From: Eubacteriales bacterium
Lineage (GTDB): Bacteria; Bacillota; Clostridia; Lachnospirales; Lachnospiraceae
Direction of reading: 5' to 3'
Length of the DNA stretch: 57,478 bases
NCBI GenBank assembly: GCA_030524125.1
Contig: JAUNHB010000004.1
Location: forward strand, 1 to 57,478
Shown one piece after another: positions 22,780-30,291 of the stretch. A program made the position numbers and the translations under genes. Below the pieces are notes generated by a model. That model saw only the letters and a list, made by a program, of their open reading frames with translations, had not been told where the DNA came from and did no database searches. How positions within the stretch are numbered: the stretch's first letter is position 1; each line of letters opens with the position of its first letter.

Positions 22780-25311
22780 CTATTTCGCCTCATACCAGTT
22801 CTCTCCTCTGTGAAGGTCGATCTCCAGCGGCACCTTCAGGGACGCCGCCTGCTGCATCTCCTCCCGGAGGATCCGCTCCACCTGATCGGCCTCCGAAAGC
22901 TCCGCCTCGATCAGAAGCTCGTCATGCACCTGAAGGATCAGCCGCGAGCGCAGGCCCTCCCGCTGCAGCCGGTCGTGGACCCGGTTCATGGCGATCTTGA
23001 TGATGTCCGCCGCCGTGCCCTGGATCGGGGAGTTCATGGCCACCCGCTCCCCGAAGGAGCGCTGCATGAAGTTGGACGATCTAAGCTCCGGCACCGGCCG
23101 TCTGCGCCCGTACATGGTCGTCACATAGCCCTGCTCCTTCGCCTGCCGCACGAGGCCGTCCAGAAATCCCTTGATCCCAGGATAAGTCTCAAAATACCGG
23201 TCGATATACTCCTTCGCCTCCCTGGTGGAGATGCTCAGATCCTGCGACAGCCCGAAAGAGCTGATGCCGTACACGATCCCGAAATTGACCGCCTTGGCGT
23301 TTCTCCGCTGCTGGGGCGTCACCTCCTCAAAGGGCACGTGGAACACCTCCGACGCGGTGATCCGGTGGATGTCCTCCGCCTGCCGGTACGCCTCGATCAG
23401 CTTCTCGTCCCCGGACATATGGGCCAGCACCCGAAGCTCGATCTGGGAATAATCCGCGTCCACGAAGACGCAGCCGTCCTTCGGGATGAACACCTTGCGG
23501 ATCAGGCGTCCCAGCTCCATGCGCACCGGAATGTTCTGAAGGTTCGGCTCCGTGCTGCTGATCCGGCCCGTGGCCGTGATCGTCTGGTTGAAGCTGCTGT
23601 GGATCCGCCCGTCGTCCCGGACGCACCCGGCCAGCCCGTCCGCATAGGTGGATTTCAGCTTGGTCAGCTGCCGGTATTCCAGAATGTCCCGCACGATCGG
23701 ATGCTCCGGCGCCAGCTTGTCCAGCACCTCCGCCGACGTGGAATAGCCGGTCTTCGTCTTTTTGCCGCCCTTCATGCCCAGCTTTTCAAAGAGGATCACT
23801 CCAAGCTGCTTGGGAGAATTGATGTTGAACTCCTCTCCCGCCGCCTCGTGGATCTGTCTCTCCAGCTCCCCGATCCGGCCTACCAGTGCCTCTCCGTAGG
23901 CCCAAAGCTCCGACGCGTTGACCCGGATGCCCGCCTGCTCCATGTCGTAGAGCGTGAACACAAGCGGCATCTCCACCTCGTCGAACAGCTTCTGCATTCC
24001 CGTCTCCTGAAGCTTTTCCTTAAGCCCGTCGAGCTTCCGGAGCGTCGTCAGCGCCGCATAAGGCTTTCCCATATCCTCGTGGGCGTAGCCGTTCATCAGC
24101 GGATTGACCAGATAGGCCGCGATCTCGATGTCGAACAGATGCTCCTTTTTCGCCGGGCAGATGCGGGACAGCGCCCGCTTCACATCCGAAGCCGCGCACA
24201 GCGGGACGCTGTCCACCAGGCGTCCGAGCCGGTCCATCAGATAGTCCTCCGTGAGAAATCCTTCCGGGACAAGGAGAAATACCTCCTGCTCCGACAGCGC
24301 CAGCGAGATCCCCGGCCCTTCCTCCAGCGCGCACAACTCGAACGCGATCCGCTCCTGCCTGGAGGCCCGCTCAAAGATCTCCTCGGCCTCGGCAAGCTCC
24401 GTCACGCGGCGGGCCTGCGGCTCTCCATCCGAAGCCTTTGCGCTGTCGTCGAACCGCTCCAGCAGCTTTTTGAAATTCAGCCTCCGGCACCACTCGAACG
24501 CCTCCGGCGTGTAGAGATTTCCAAGGCGAGCCTCCTCCCAGTCAAGCTCCAGCGGCGCCTCCACGCAGATGGTCGCCAGCTTTTTGCTCATGACCGCCAT
24601 GTCGTAATGGTTTTTCAGCGCCTCCTTCGCCCGGTTGGGCTTAATTTCCTCCACATGCGCATAGGCGTTTTCGATGGTCCCGTAGGCCACGATCAGGTTC
24701 GTGGCCGTCTTTTCCCCGATGCCCGGCACACCCGGAATGTTGTCGGAAGCGTCGCCCATCAGCGCCTTCAGCTCGATGATCTGGGGCGGCGTCACCTGAT
24801 AGGCCGCCCTGACGTCCTCCGCGTGGTAGTTTTCGATCTCCGTCGTTCCCCTCTTCGTCTTCGGCATCCGGATCAGCACCTTTTCGGTGGCCAGCTGCAG
24901 AAGATCCCGGTCTCCCGAGACGATCACGGCGTCCATGCCCCGTCTCTCGCTCTGTCCGGCCGCCGTCCCCAGCAGATCATCCGCCTCATAGCCCTCTTTC
25001 ATGAGGAGCGGGATCCCCATGGCCGTCAGAAGCTCTTTCAGCACCGGGACCTGCTCCCGCAGCTCCTCGGGCATGGGCTTTCTCGTCCCCTTGTACGCCT
25101 CGTACATCCGGTGCCGGAAGGTCGGAGCCTTCAGGTCAAAGGCCACCGCCAGATAATCCGGACGCTCCTCGTCCAGGATCCGGAACATGATGTTCAGGAA
25201 CCCGTAGATCCCGTTGGTGTGCAGACCCTCCGAGTTGGTCAGGTCCGGCACCCCGTAAAACGCCCGGTTGATGATGCTGTGGCCGTCGATCAATACTATT
25301 TTCTCGCTCAT
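22780..25311 (-). CDS. polA: DNA polymerase I
   Basis: An 843-residue family A polymerase for primer removal and repair. N-terminal 5'-3' nuclease (residues 1-290): VLIDGHSIINRAFYG, VIVSGDRDLLQLA, GDASDNIPGVPGIGEKTA. The middle domain (about 300-470) lacks the DxE of a proofreading exonuclease, as is usual in Firmicutes. Polymerase motifs: A at DADYSQIELRVLAH (near 616), B/O-helix at RRNAKAVNFGIVYG (near 670), C at LQVHDELLIEAE (near 792). The start is 2 nt after the stop of the zf-HC2 gene. Complete. Confidence 0.97.
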   Translation of the reverse strand: MSEKIVLIDGHSIINRAFYGVPDLTNSEGLHTNGIYGFLNIMFRILDEERPDYLAVAFDLKAPTFRHRMYEAYKGTRKPMPEELREQVPVLKELLTAMGIPLLMKEGYEADDLLGTAAGQSERRGMDAVIVSGDRDLLQLATEKVLIRMPKTKRGTTEIENYHAEDVRAAYQVTPPQIIELKALMGDASDNIPGVPGIGEKTATNLIVAYGTIENAYAHVEEIKPNRAKEALKNHYDMAVMSKKLATICVEAPLELDWEEARLGNLYTPEAFEWCRRLNFKKLLERFDDSAKASDGEPQARRVTELAEAEEIFERASRQERIAFELCALEEGPGISLALSEQEVFLLVPEGFLTEDYLMDRLGRLVDSVPLCAASDVKRALSRICPAKKEHLFDIEIAAYLVNPLMNGYAHEDMGKPYAALTTLRKLDGLKEKLQETGMQKLFDEVEMPLVFTLYDMEQAGIRVNASELWAYGEALVGRIGELERQIHEAAGEEFNINSPKQLGVILFEKLGMKGGKKTKTGYSTSAEVLDKLAPEHPIVRDILEYRQLTKLKSTYADGLAGCVRDDGRIHSSFNQTITATGRISSTEPNLQNIPVRMELGRLIRKVFIPKDGCVFVDADYSQIELRVLAHMSGDEKLIEAYRQAEDIHRITASEVFHVPFEEVTPQQRRNAKAVNFGIVYGISSFGLSQDLSISTREAKEYIDRYFETYPGIKGFLDGLVRQAKEQGYVTTMYGRRRPVPELRSSNFMQRSFGERVAMNSPIQGTAADIIKIAMNRVHDRLQREGLRSRLILQVHDELLIEAELSEADQVERILREEMQQAASLKVPLEIDLHRGENWYEAK

Positions 25312-25312
25312 A

Positions 25313-25636
25313 TCAGAAAAAACACCTCACGATCATATAAATCAAAAGCGCTGTCACGCCTGTGCGCAGCAGCAGCAGATACCGCTGGAGGAAATGGTCG
25401 TCTCTCACATCCTCCTCGGAGGTCTGCAGATAGTCCTCCACCAGCGTCCGGTAGTCCACATGCTCCTGCGAACCGTCCAGCTGCCGGATCCCCGCGAACA
25501 CGGTGGAGTAGACCTCCAGCTCCTCCCTGCATTCCGGACAGCGCCGGACATGCTTCACAAACTCTTCCTCTTCCTTCTCGTCCAGCTCGCCGTTGATGTA
25601 CGGCATCAACAGCCGCTGCGTCTGTTTACAATTCAT
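25313..25636 (-). CDS. zf-HC2 (anti-sigma-factor-like) membrane-anchored protein
   Basis: A 107-residue protein with an N-terminal zinc-binding zf-HC2 motif (MNCKQTQRLLMPYINGELDEKE with C3, then HVRRCPECREEL giving HxxxCxxC) and one C-terminal membrane segment (LLLRTGVTALLIYMIVRCFF). The layout is that of ZAS-type anti-sigma factors, but no sigma factor gene is adjacent; polA begins 2 nt after its stop. The ATG at 25636 is chosen because AGGAG and AAGAGG precede it; the frame is open 17 codons further. Confidence 0.8.
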   Translation of the reverse strand: MNCKQTQRLLMPYINGELDEKEEEEFVKHVRRCPECREELEVYSTVFAGIRQLDGSQEHVDYRTLVEDYLQTSEEDVRDDHFLQRYLLLLRTGVTALLIYMIVRCFF

Positions 25637-25707
25637 CCTCTTTGCTCCTGTCCTCGTATGCATCTGCATCACATTCTCACGCCTCAAACAACAAGTAGGA
25701 AGCCAGC

Positions 25708-27543
25708 CTACTGAATACCAGCTTCCCGCGTATGGATCATACTCCGTTCAGACAGATCTTTCAGATAGCTTTCCACATTCCGGTACCGCACTCCATTTTC
25801 CAATGCGGCGTCCTCCCCCCGGTACAGGACATAGCGTCCCCGGACCAACCCAAACCGCCGCATGGTTTTGTCGCATTTCTCCTTGTCAACCAGATGCCGG
25901 TATTGCGCCGGAACCTGTTTATCACTGTGCTTGATCTCGAAAATCTCACAGCAGTTTTCCTTCTCATTATAGATCACCATGTCAAATTCACCGGCTGCAA
26001 ACTGCAGTTTGAAAACCCGTTGCTCTCTGTCGGCCGACTTCATGGTCTCCAACAGTACAATATCCTCCAGCATCCGTCCTCGCACTTCCTCGAGGATTCT
26101 GCCCGCAATCCGGGTTTTCTCCCATTCGCTGAGCAAAGAGAAGGTTTCGTCCTTCATCAGCGAATGGACAAGCGCCTGCGCCTGACAGTACCGCATCCCC
26201 GGCTGGGTAAACAGGATATGTTCCACCGGCCTTGTTCCCGGGTCAGCCGTTTCCATAGGGCAGTCCACGATCAGCTCCAACGCAGAGAGATACTCTTTGA
26301 TCTCCCGGATATGGGTATCTGTAATGCCAACGGACTGTTCCTCTTTGTTGCGGATATCCAGCAGTTCCATTAAACGCCGGGTGACTGCTTCCGTATCAAT
26401 ATGATCCAGTACCTCAGTCCGCTTTCCCGGGTCGCGCTCTTTCCGGAGATTCGAGGCGGTAAGCCGCAGGTCATGGGACTGGAAATCATCCGTCAGGACA
26501 GAGATCAGAAAACGGTGGTTCATATCCTCGATGATCCGGTTAATGGCACTGGTCAGTTCGCCGGCCTCATACAGAGCGTACAGATGGCGGAAATGTCCGC
26601 CTGCCTCGTAGCAGGTCAGGGAATGCTGTATGTTTTTGCAGATTGCCGTGTCAATATACCGCCGTGTGGACTCATCGTCCCGGAAGGAAGCGTCACGGGC
26701 ATTTACATCTTCATCATCAAAGGCAAGCTCACCAGCCCGGAGTGTCCCTCCATATCGGATATATTCATCAATGCTGTCGATCCCCAGCAGGCGGCTGTAT
26801 TCCCGGTATGGAATGAAGGTGGTATGGATGGCTCCTGCCCGGTCATACAGTTCCTGATCCATTGCCAGCCAGAAGCCCAGAGAGTCAGTGCCGGAGAGGA
26901 CGATCTTCATCCCCATCGCCGCAAATACATCTGAGAACAGGGCTGCAGAGTCAATAAAGTCCCGCATCAGGGTGACCTCGTCGATAAATATATAATGGAA
27001 ACCTGCCTCGAACAACTTCTTCAGATCCCGGTTCATCATTGCCATATTATCATTTCTGCGGGCTTTGATATAGGCTGTGCGGCTGAAATCCTCTTTCGTC
27101 ATTCGGGAAATGGCCTGCCGGAGCATGGTCGTCTTTCCGGTTCTGCGCAAGCCAAAGATCAGACAGACCCGGTCGCTTTCTTTACTGTATAGATAGTCCT
27201 CCAATTGTTCAAAGCAGTCACGGCGGCCCCAGTCCTTTACACCTTGCGACATGGCCTCCAGCCCTTTTCCGATGACTACGCTGGTTTCAAAATCCAACTT
27301 AGGCTGGCGCAGCCTTGGGGCTTTGGCCTTCAGCTCTTTCAGCCTGGCCTGTAATCTCTTGCGCTGCTCTATTTGCTCTTGCAGCGGTCCCAGCTCTCCT
27401 TCTCTCAAATACCGGCTGCGTTTTTTCCCGTGTTCTGTCCACTGATGATAATAACGTGTCTTTCCGTTGATCGTCTTTTTTGAAATATAGCCGACAGGCA
27501 GGGCCGCGATCTGCCGCTCCAGTTCCTGCATTTGATCTTTCAT
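25708..27543 (-). CDS. AAA ATPase with C-terminal nuclease-like domain
   Basis: A 611-residue protein. N-terminal part (1-90): a DUF6788-like basic segment KTINGKTRYYHQWTEHGKKRSRYL with a coiled stretch. Central AAA_14-type ATPase: Walker A FGLRRTGKTTMLR, Walker B YIFIDEVTL, sensor 1 VLSGTDSLGF. The C-terminal part (from about 440) resembles DUF4143-type proteins and has EFDMVIYNEKENCCEIFEIKHSDK, an ExK-containing core of PD-(D/E)XK nucleases. Such genes are patchily distributed and often part of defence or mobile regions; function is unknown. It has its own strong promoter, lower GC, and sits next to a tRNA gene. GGAGG precedes the ATG at 27543. Confidence 0.8.
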   Translation of the reverse strand: MKDQMQELERQIAALPVGYISKKTINGKTRYYHQWTEHGKKRSRYLREGELGPLQEQIEQRKRLQARLKELKAKAPRLRQPKLDFETSVVIGKGLEAMSQGVKDWGRRDCFEQLEDYLYSKESDRVCLIFGLRRTGKTTMLRQAISRMTKEDFSRTAYIKARRNDNMAMMNRDLKKLFEAGFHYIFIDEVTLMRDFIDSAALFSDVFAAMGMKIVLSGTDSLGFWLAMDQELYDRAGAIHTTFIPYREYSRLLGIDSIDEYIRYGGTLRAGELAFDDEDVNARDASFRDDESTRRYIDTAICKNIQHSLTCYEAGGHFRHLYALYEAGELTSAINRIIEDMNHRFLISVLTDDFQSHDLRLTASNLRKERDPGKRTEVLDHIDTEAVTRRLMELLDIRNKEEQSVGITDTHIREIKEYLSALELIVDCPMETADPGTRPVEHILFTQPGMRYCQAQALVHSLMKDETFSLLSEWEKTRIAGRILEEVRGRMLEDIVLLETMKSADREQRVFKLQFAAGEFDMVIYNEKENCCEIFEIKHSDKQVPAQYRHLVDKEKCDKTMRRFGLVRGRYVLYRGEDAALENGVRYRNVESYLKDLSERSMIHTREAGIQ

Positions 27544-27568
27544 GCCGCACCTCCGTTCTGTTGCATTT

Positions 27569-27597
27569 ATTATACTCTGCTTCACCCATGTAATCAA
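27569..27597 (-). promoter_or_regulatory. Promoter of the AAA ATPase gene
   Basis: On the minus strand TTGATT (27597-27592), 17-nt spacer, TATAAT (27574-27569), 26 nt before the ATG at 27543. Confidence 0.8.
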
Positions 27598-27622
27598 GGG
27601 GTTACACAGGGGGTTACAGCGT

Positions 27623-27832
27623 TTATTGTAGCCGTTTCGTCAACGTACATGTATATTCCGTATAACTGATCCACCTCTTATGTTTCCATATCCCTTTACA
27701 CGTACCATTGTGAATGCAGCATAAGCTGCACTGTTCGCAGCACATTCTTGAAATAGCAAGACATAATGCCTCTTCCTCGGGGGCGCCATATTTTTTTGCC
27801 CGTTCTGATAACCGCTTTACTTCATGATTCAT
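27623..27832 (-). CDS. Small cysteine-rich ORF, hypothetical
   Basis: A possible 69-residue protein MNHEVKRLSERAKKYGAPEE... with a dense cysteine cluster MCCEQCSLCCIHNGTC in the middle and a basic C-terminus. GGAGACGG stands before the ATG at 27832. The longer frame seen upstream runs through the tRNA-Leu gene and is not real. Against it: a terminator ends just 21 nt upstream and no promoter fits between them. The Cys spacing (CCxxCxxCC...C) could bind zinc or an Fe-S cluster. Uncertain. Confidence 0.4.
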   Translation of the reverse strand: MNHEVKRLSERAKKYGAPEEEALCLAISRMCCEQCSLCCIHNGTCKGIWKHKRWISYTEYTCTLTKRLQ

Positions 27833-27852
27833 TTTCCGTCTCCGGTTCCACG

Positions 27853-27878
27853 AAAAAAAGCCCTTGAAAATCAAGGAC
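27853..27878 (-). terminator. Terminator of tRNA-Leu
   Basis: On the minus strand GTCCTTGA, loop TTT, TCAAGGGC, followed by seven T residues. It lies about 19 nt after the 3' end of the tRNA. Confidence 0.9.
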
Positions 27879-27896
27879 TTTTTTCGCAGCTTGCAG

Positions 27897-27979
27897 TGCA
27901 GGAGATGGGACTTGAACCCACACGAAGTCACCCTCGTCAGATTTTGAGTCTGATGCGTCTGCCATTCCGCCACTCCTGC
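27897..27979 (-). tRNA. tRNA-Leu (anticodon CAA)
   Basis: An 83-nt tRNA. Acceptor GCAGGAG pairs with CTCCTGC and the discriminator base is A. The anticodon arm is TCAGA-CTCAAAA-TCTGA with anticodon CAA (reads UUG). The long variable arm CGAGGGTGACTTCG and the T-arm GTGGGTTCAAGTCCCAT (GGTTCAA core) are typical of leucine tRNAs. CCA is not encoded. A promoter lies just upstream. Confidence 0.95.
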
Positions 27980-27995
27980 GCATTTCAACTCTGAT

Positions 27996-28024
27996 ATTCT
28001 AACATAGGTGTTTCTAAAGTGCAA
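27996..28024 (-). promoter_or_regulatory. Promoter of tRNA-Leu
   Basis: On the minus strand TTGCAC (28024-28019), 17-nt spacer, TAGAAT (28001-27996), 17 nt before the mature 5' end. Confidence 0.75.
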
Positions 28025-28060
28025 GCAATTCTTTTATAATCATTCCGTCGGTCGACTGAA

Positions 28061-29338
28061 CTATTTGATCAGCTTTTTCCCGATCTCGAAGCAGTCCAGC
28101 GTCGCAAAATAGTCGTTCAGCGTCTCCGCCCTGCGGATGAGCTGCACGGAACCGTCTTCCTTCAGAAGAAGCTCTGCGGACCGCAGCTTTCCGTTGTAAT
28201 TGTAGCCCATAGAATGTCCGTGGGCTCCCGTGTCGTGGATGAACAGGTAATCTCCTTTGTCGATCTTCGGGAGCGCGCGGTCCACGGCAAATTTGTCGCA
28301 GTTCTCGCACAGAGAGCCCGTCACGTCGTACACGTGGTCGCACGGCGCGTCCTCCTTGCCGAGCACCGTGATGTGGTGATACGCGCCGTAGATTGCCGGG
28401 CGCATCAGGTTCGCCGCGCAGGCGTCCACGCCGATATACTCCTTGTGCGTGTGCTTCTCATGGATCGCCTGCGTCACCAGTCCGCCGTACGGTCCCATCA
28501 TATAGCGTCCAAGCTCCGTGCAAAGCGCCACGTCGCCCATTCCGGCCGGTACGAGGATCTCCTCATATACTTTTCTCACGCCCTCTCCGATGACCATAAT
28601 GTCGTTGGGCTCCTGGTCAGGCTTGTAGGGAATCCCGATGCCGCCCGACAGATTGATAAACGTGATGTGCGCGCCGGTTTCCTTCTTAAGCCGCACCGCC
28701 AGCTCAAAGAGCACCTTCGCCAGCATCGGATAATACTCGTTGGTCACCGTGTTGCTGGCCAGGAACGCGTGGATCCCGAAATTCTCCACGCCCTTTGCCT
28801 TCATGGTCCTGTACGCCTCGATCATCTGCGCCTCAGTCATCCCGTACTTGGCGTCGCCGGGGTTGTCCATGATGCCGTTGCTCATCTTGAAATATCCGCC
28901 CGGATTGTACCGGCAGCTCATAGTCTTCGGCAAATATCCCACCGAACTTTCCACCGCCTCAATGTGCGTGATATCGTCCAGATTGATGATCCCGCCCAGC
29001 TTCTCACAGAGGGCAAACTCCTCCACCGGCGTGTCGTTGGAGGAAAACATAATATCGTGGCCGGTGATCCCCACCGCCTCCGAGAGCACGAGCTCCGCCC
29101 TCGACGAGCAGTCGCTGCCGCAGCCGTACTCCTTTAAGATCTGCATCAAAAACGGGTTCGGCGTGGCCTTCACCGCGAAATACTCTTTGTAGCCCGGATT
29201 CCACGAAAATGCTTCGTACAGGCGTCTGACGTTTTCCCGGATCCCTTTCTCATCGTAGATGTGGAAAGGCGTCGGATAGGTTTTCACAATCTCCTCGATC
29301 TGTGCCTTGGTCACAAACGGTACTTTTTTCATCTGCAT
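28061..29338 (-). CDS. lysA: Diaminopimelate decarboxylase family protein
   Basis: A 425-residue PLP-dependent fold III decarboxylase, expected to convert meso-diaminopimelate to lysine. The PLP lysine is in YFAVKATPNPFLM; other landmarks are GCGSDCSSRAELVLS, FSSNDTPVEEF, NLSGGIGIPY, the phosphate-binding CTELGRYMMGPYGGLV and DACAANLMRPAIYGAYH near the C-terminus. It belongs to a longer clostridial variant rather than the classic short LysA, so the substrate (DAP or a related amino acid) is inferred. GAGGAG is 4 nt before the ATG at 29338; the ATG at 29332 has 10-nt spacing and is an equal choice. Confidence 0.85.
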   Translation of the reverse strand: MQMKKVPFVTKAQIEEIVKTYPTPFHIYDEKGIRENVRRLYEAFSWNPGYKEYFAVKATPNPFLMQILKEYGCGSDCSSRAELVLSEAVGITGHDIMFSSNDTPVEEFALCEKLGGIINLDDITHIEAVESSVGYLPKTMSCRYNPGGYFKMSNGIMDNPGDAKYGMTEAQMIEAYRTMKAKGVENFGIHAFLASNTVTNEYYPMLAKVLFELAVRLKKETGAHITFINLSGGIGIPYKPDQEPNDIMVIGEGVRKVYEEILVPAGMGDVALCTELGRYMMGPYGGLVTQAIHEKHTHKEYIGVDACAANLMRPAIYGAYHHITVLGKEDAPCDHVYDVTGSLCENCDKFAVDRALPKIDKGDYLFIHDTGAHGHSMGYNYNGKLRSAELLLKEDGSVQLIRRAETLNDYFATLDCFEIGKKLIK

Positions 29339-29388
29339 CTTACTCCTCTTGTCATAATTCTCGCCTTTTCGGCTCTCTTCCGTATTGC

Positions 29389-29417
29389 AAAAATGGGAGT
29401 CTGCTTTGCAGACCCCC
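29389..29417 (-). terminator. Terminator of tRNA-Pro
   Basis: On the minus strand GGGGGTCTGC, loop AAA, GCAGACTCCC, then ATTTTT. It lies 38 nt after the tRNA and 51 nt before the lysA start. Confidence 0.85.
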
Positions 29418-29454
29418 ACCTCGGAGCGAAGCCGCGTCGGCAGCCTCTTGCAAT

Positions 29455-29528
29455 CGGGGTAACAGGATTCGAACCTGCGACCTCACGGCCCCCAGCCGTG
29501 CGCTCTAGCCAAACTGAGCCATACCCCG
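29455..29528 (-). tRNA. tRNA-Pro (anticodon GGG)
   Basis: A 74-nt tRNA. Acceptor CGGGGTA pairs with TACCCCG, discriminator A. The anticodon arm CACGG-CTGGGGG-CCGTG has anticodon GGG (reads CCC and CCU). The T-arm holds GGTTCGAATCC. CCA is not encoded. Confidence 0.95.
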
Positions 29529-29540
29529 ACAACGTTGATA

Positions 29541-29569
29541 ATTATACCTCAAGCTCCCGGAAATTGCAA
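29541..29569 (-). promoter_or_regulatory. Promoter of tRNA-Pro
   Basis: On the minus strand TTGCAA (29569-29564), 17-nt spacer, TATAAT (29546-29541), 13 nt before the mature tRNA. Confidence 0.8.
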
Positions 29570-29684
29570 GTCCCTTTTTCAAAAAATTCCGCCTCCCTCC
29601 CCCGCCGGAAAATCGGCGAAGGAGCGGGCTTTCAGGATGCACGGCCGAACGGCACCTCTCACTTGCGCAATGCGTTGGAATCAA

Positions 29685-29713
29685 TTGACAAAATGAAATT
29701 TTATGCCTATAAT
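29685..29713 (+). promoter_or_regulatory. Consensus promoter of the DUF6465 gene
   Basis: TTGACA (29685-29690), 17-nt spacer, TATAAT (29708-29713), all positions perfect. The gene it serves should be among the most strongly transcribed in the window. Confidence 0.9.
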
Positions 29714-29788
29714 GAGCATGACTTGAATATTGGGACCTGAGAATAAATGAAAAAAATGTGTTTTGGTTTTTGAGGAGGGAATGAAAAA

Positions 29789-30223
29789 ATGGCAAGACCA
29801 AGAAAAGCAGAAACCACCGCAAAGGCGGCTGCTCCGGCAGAGACCGTAAAGGCGGCTGCCGAGAAGACTGTCGAGGCTGCGACCGCCGAAGCCGTGACCG
29901 CCGAGGCAACGCCGGCCGAAGAAAAAGCAGCTCCCGCGAAGGCGGCTGCAAAGAAGACGACCACGAGAAAGACCGCTGCAAAGCCGGCGGCCAAAAAGAC
30001 GGCTCCCAAGAAGGCTGCGTGCAAGACTTCCGTGTGCGTAGAGATGAACGGCCTGAGCGTATCTGTGGATGCGATCCAGGACGCTGTAAAAAAAGCTGTG
30101 AAGGATCAGGGGCTCGACGCTTCCGATCTGAAGATCTACATCAACGCCGCAGAGCAGGCTGCATACTACACTGTGGACGGCGTGGGCGGAGAGAGCTCCA
30201 AAGTGGATCTGAACTCTCTGTAA
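29789..30223 (+). CDS. DUF6465 protein with histone-H1-like Lys/Ala tail
   Basis: A 144-residue protein. Residues 1-80 are low-complexity, made of Ala, Lys, Thr and Pro (AAKKTTTRKTAAKPAAKKTAPKKAA), like the tail of bacterial histone-H1-like proteins, with an acidic first half (VEAATAEAVTAEATPAEE) and a basic second half. Residues 83-144 form a small folded domain, SVCVEMNGLSVSVDAIQDAVKKAVKDQG, placed by memory in DUF6465 of Lachnospiraceae. Nucleic-acid binding by the tail is an inference. GAGGAGGG is 10 nt upstream. Perfect promoter, own terminator, so an abundant monocistronic protein is likely. Confidence 0.85.
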   Translation: MARPRKAETTAKAAAPAETVKAAAEKTVEAATAEAVTAEATPAEEKAAPAKAAAKKTTTRKTAAKPAAKKTAPKKAACKTSVCVEMNGLSVSVDAIQDAVKKAVKDQGLDASDLKIYINAAEQAAYYTVDGVGGESSKVDLNSL

Positions 30224-30237
30224 GCTGCCGCAAAAAG

Positions 30238-30291
30238 ACCTCCGGAACATCCCCGGCTCCCCATGGAGCCCCGTCGTTCCGGAGGTTTTTT
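30238..30291. terminator. Bidirectional terminator between DUF6465 gene and ABC operon
   Basis: ACCTCCGGAAC (30238-30248) pairs with GTTCCGGAGGT (30276-30286), with an inner stem GGCTCC/GGAGCC. T-run follows on the plus strand; on the minus strand the tail is TCTTTTTG. The stop of the ABC ATPase gene (30290) lies inside the T-run. Confidence 0.9.

Noticed and set aside
22513-25596. A 1027-codon open frame on the plus strand opposite polA and coaE
   Set aside because: Same reason: antisense shadow with no recognisable domain, while polA is complete.
27833-28024. N-terminal extension of the Cys-rich ORF through tRNA-Leu
   Set aside because: The extension translates the tRNA gene and its terminator, so it is not coding.
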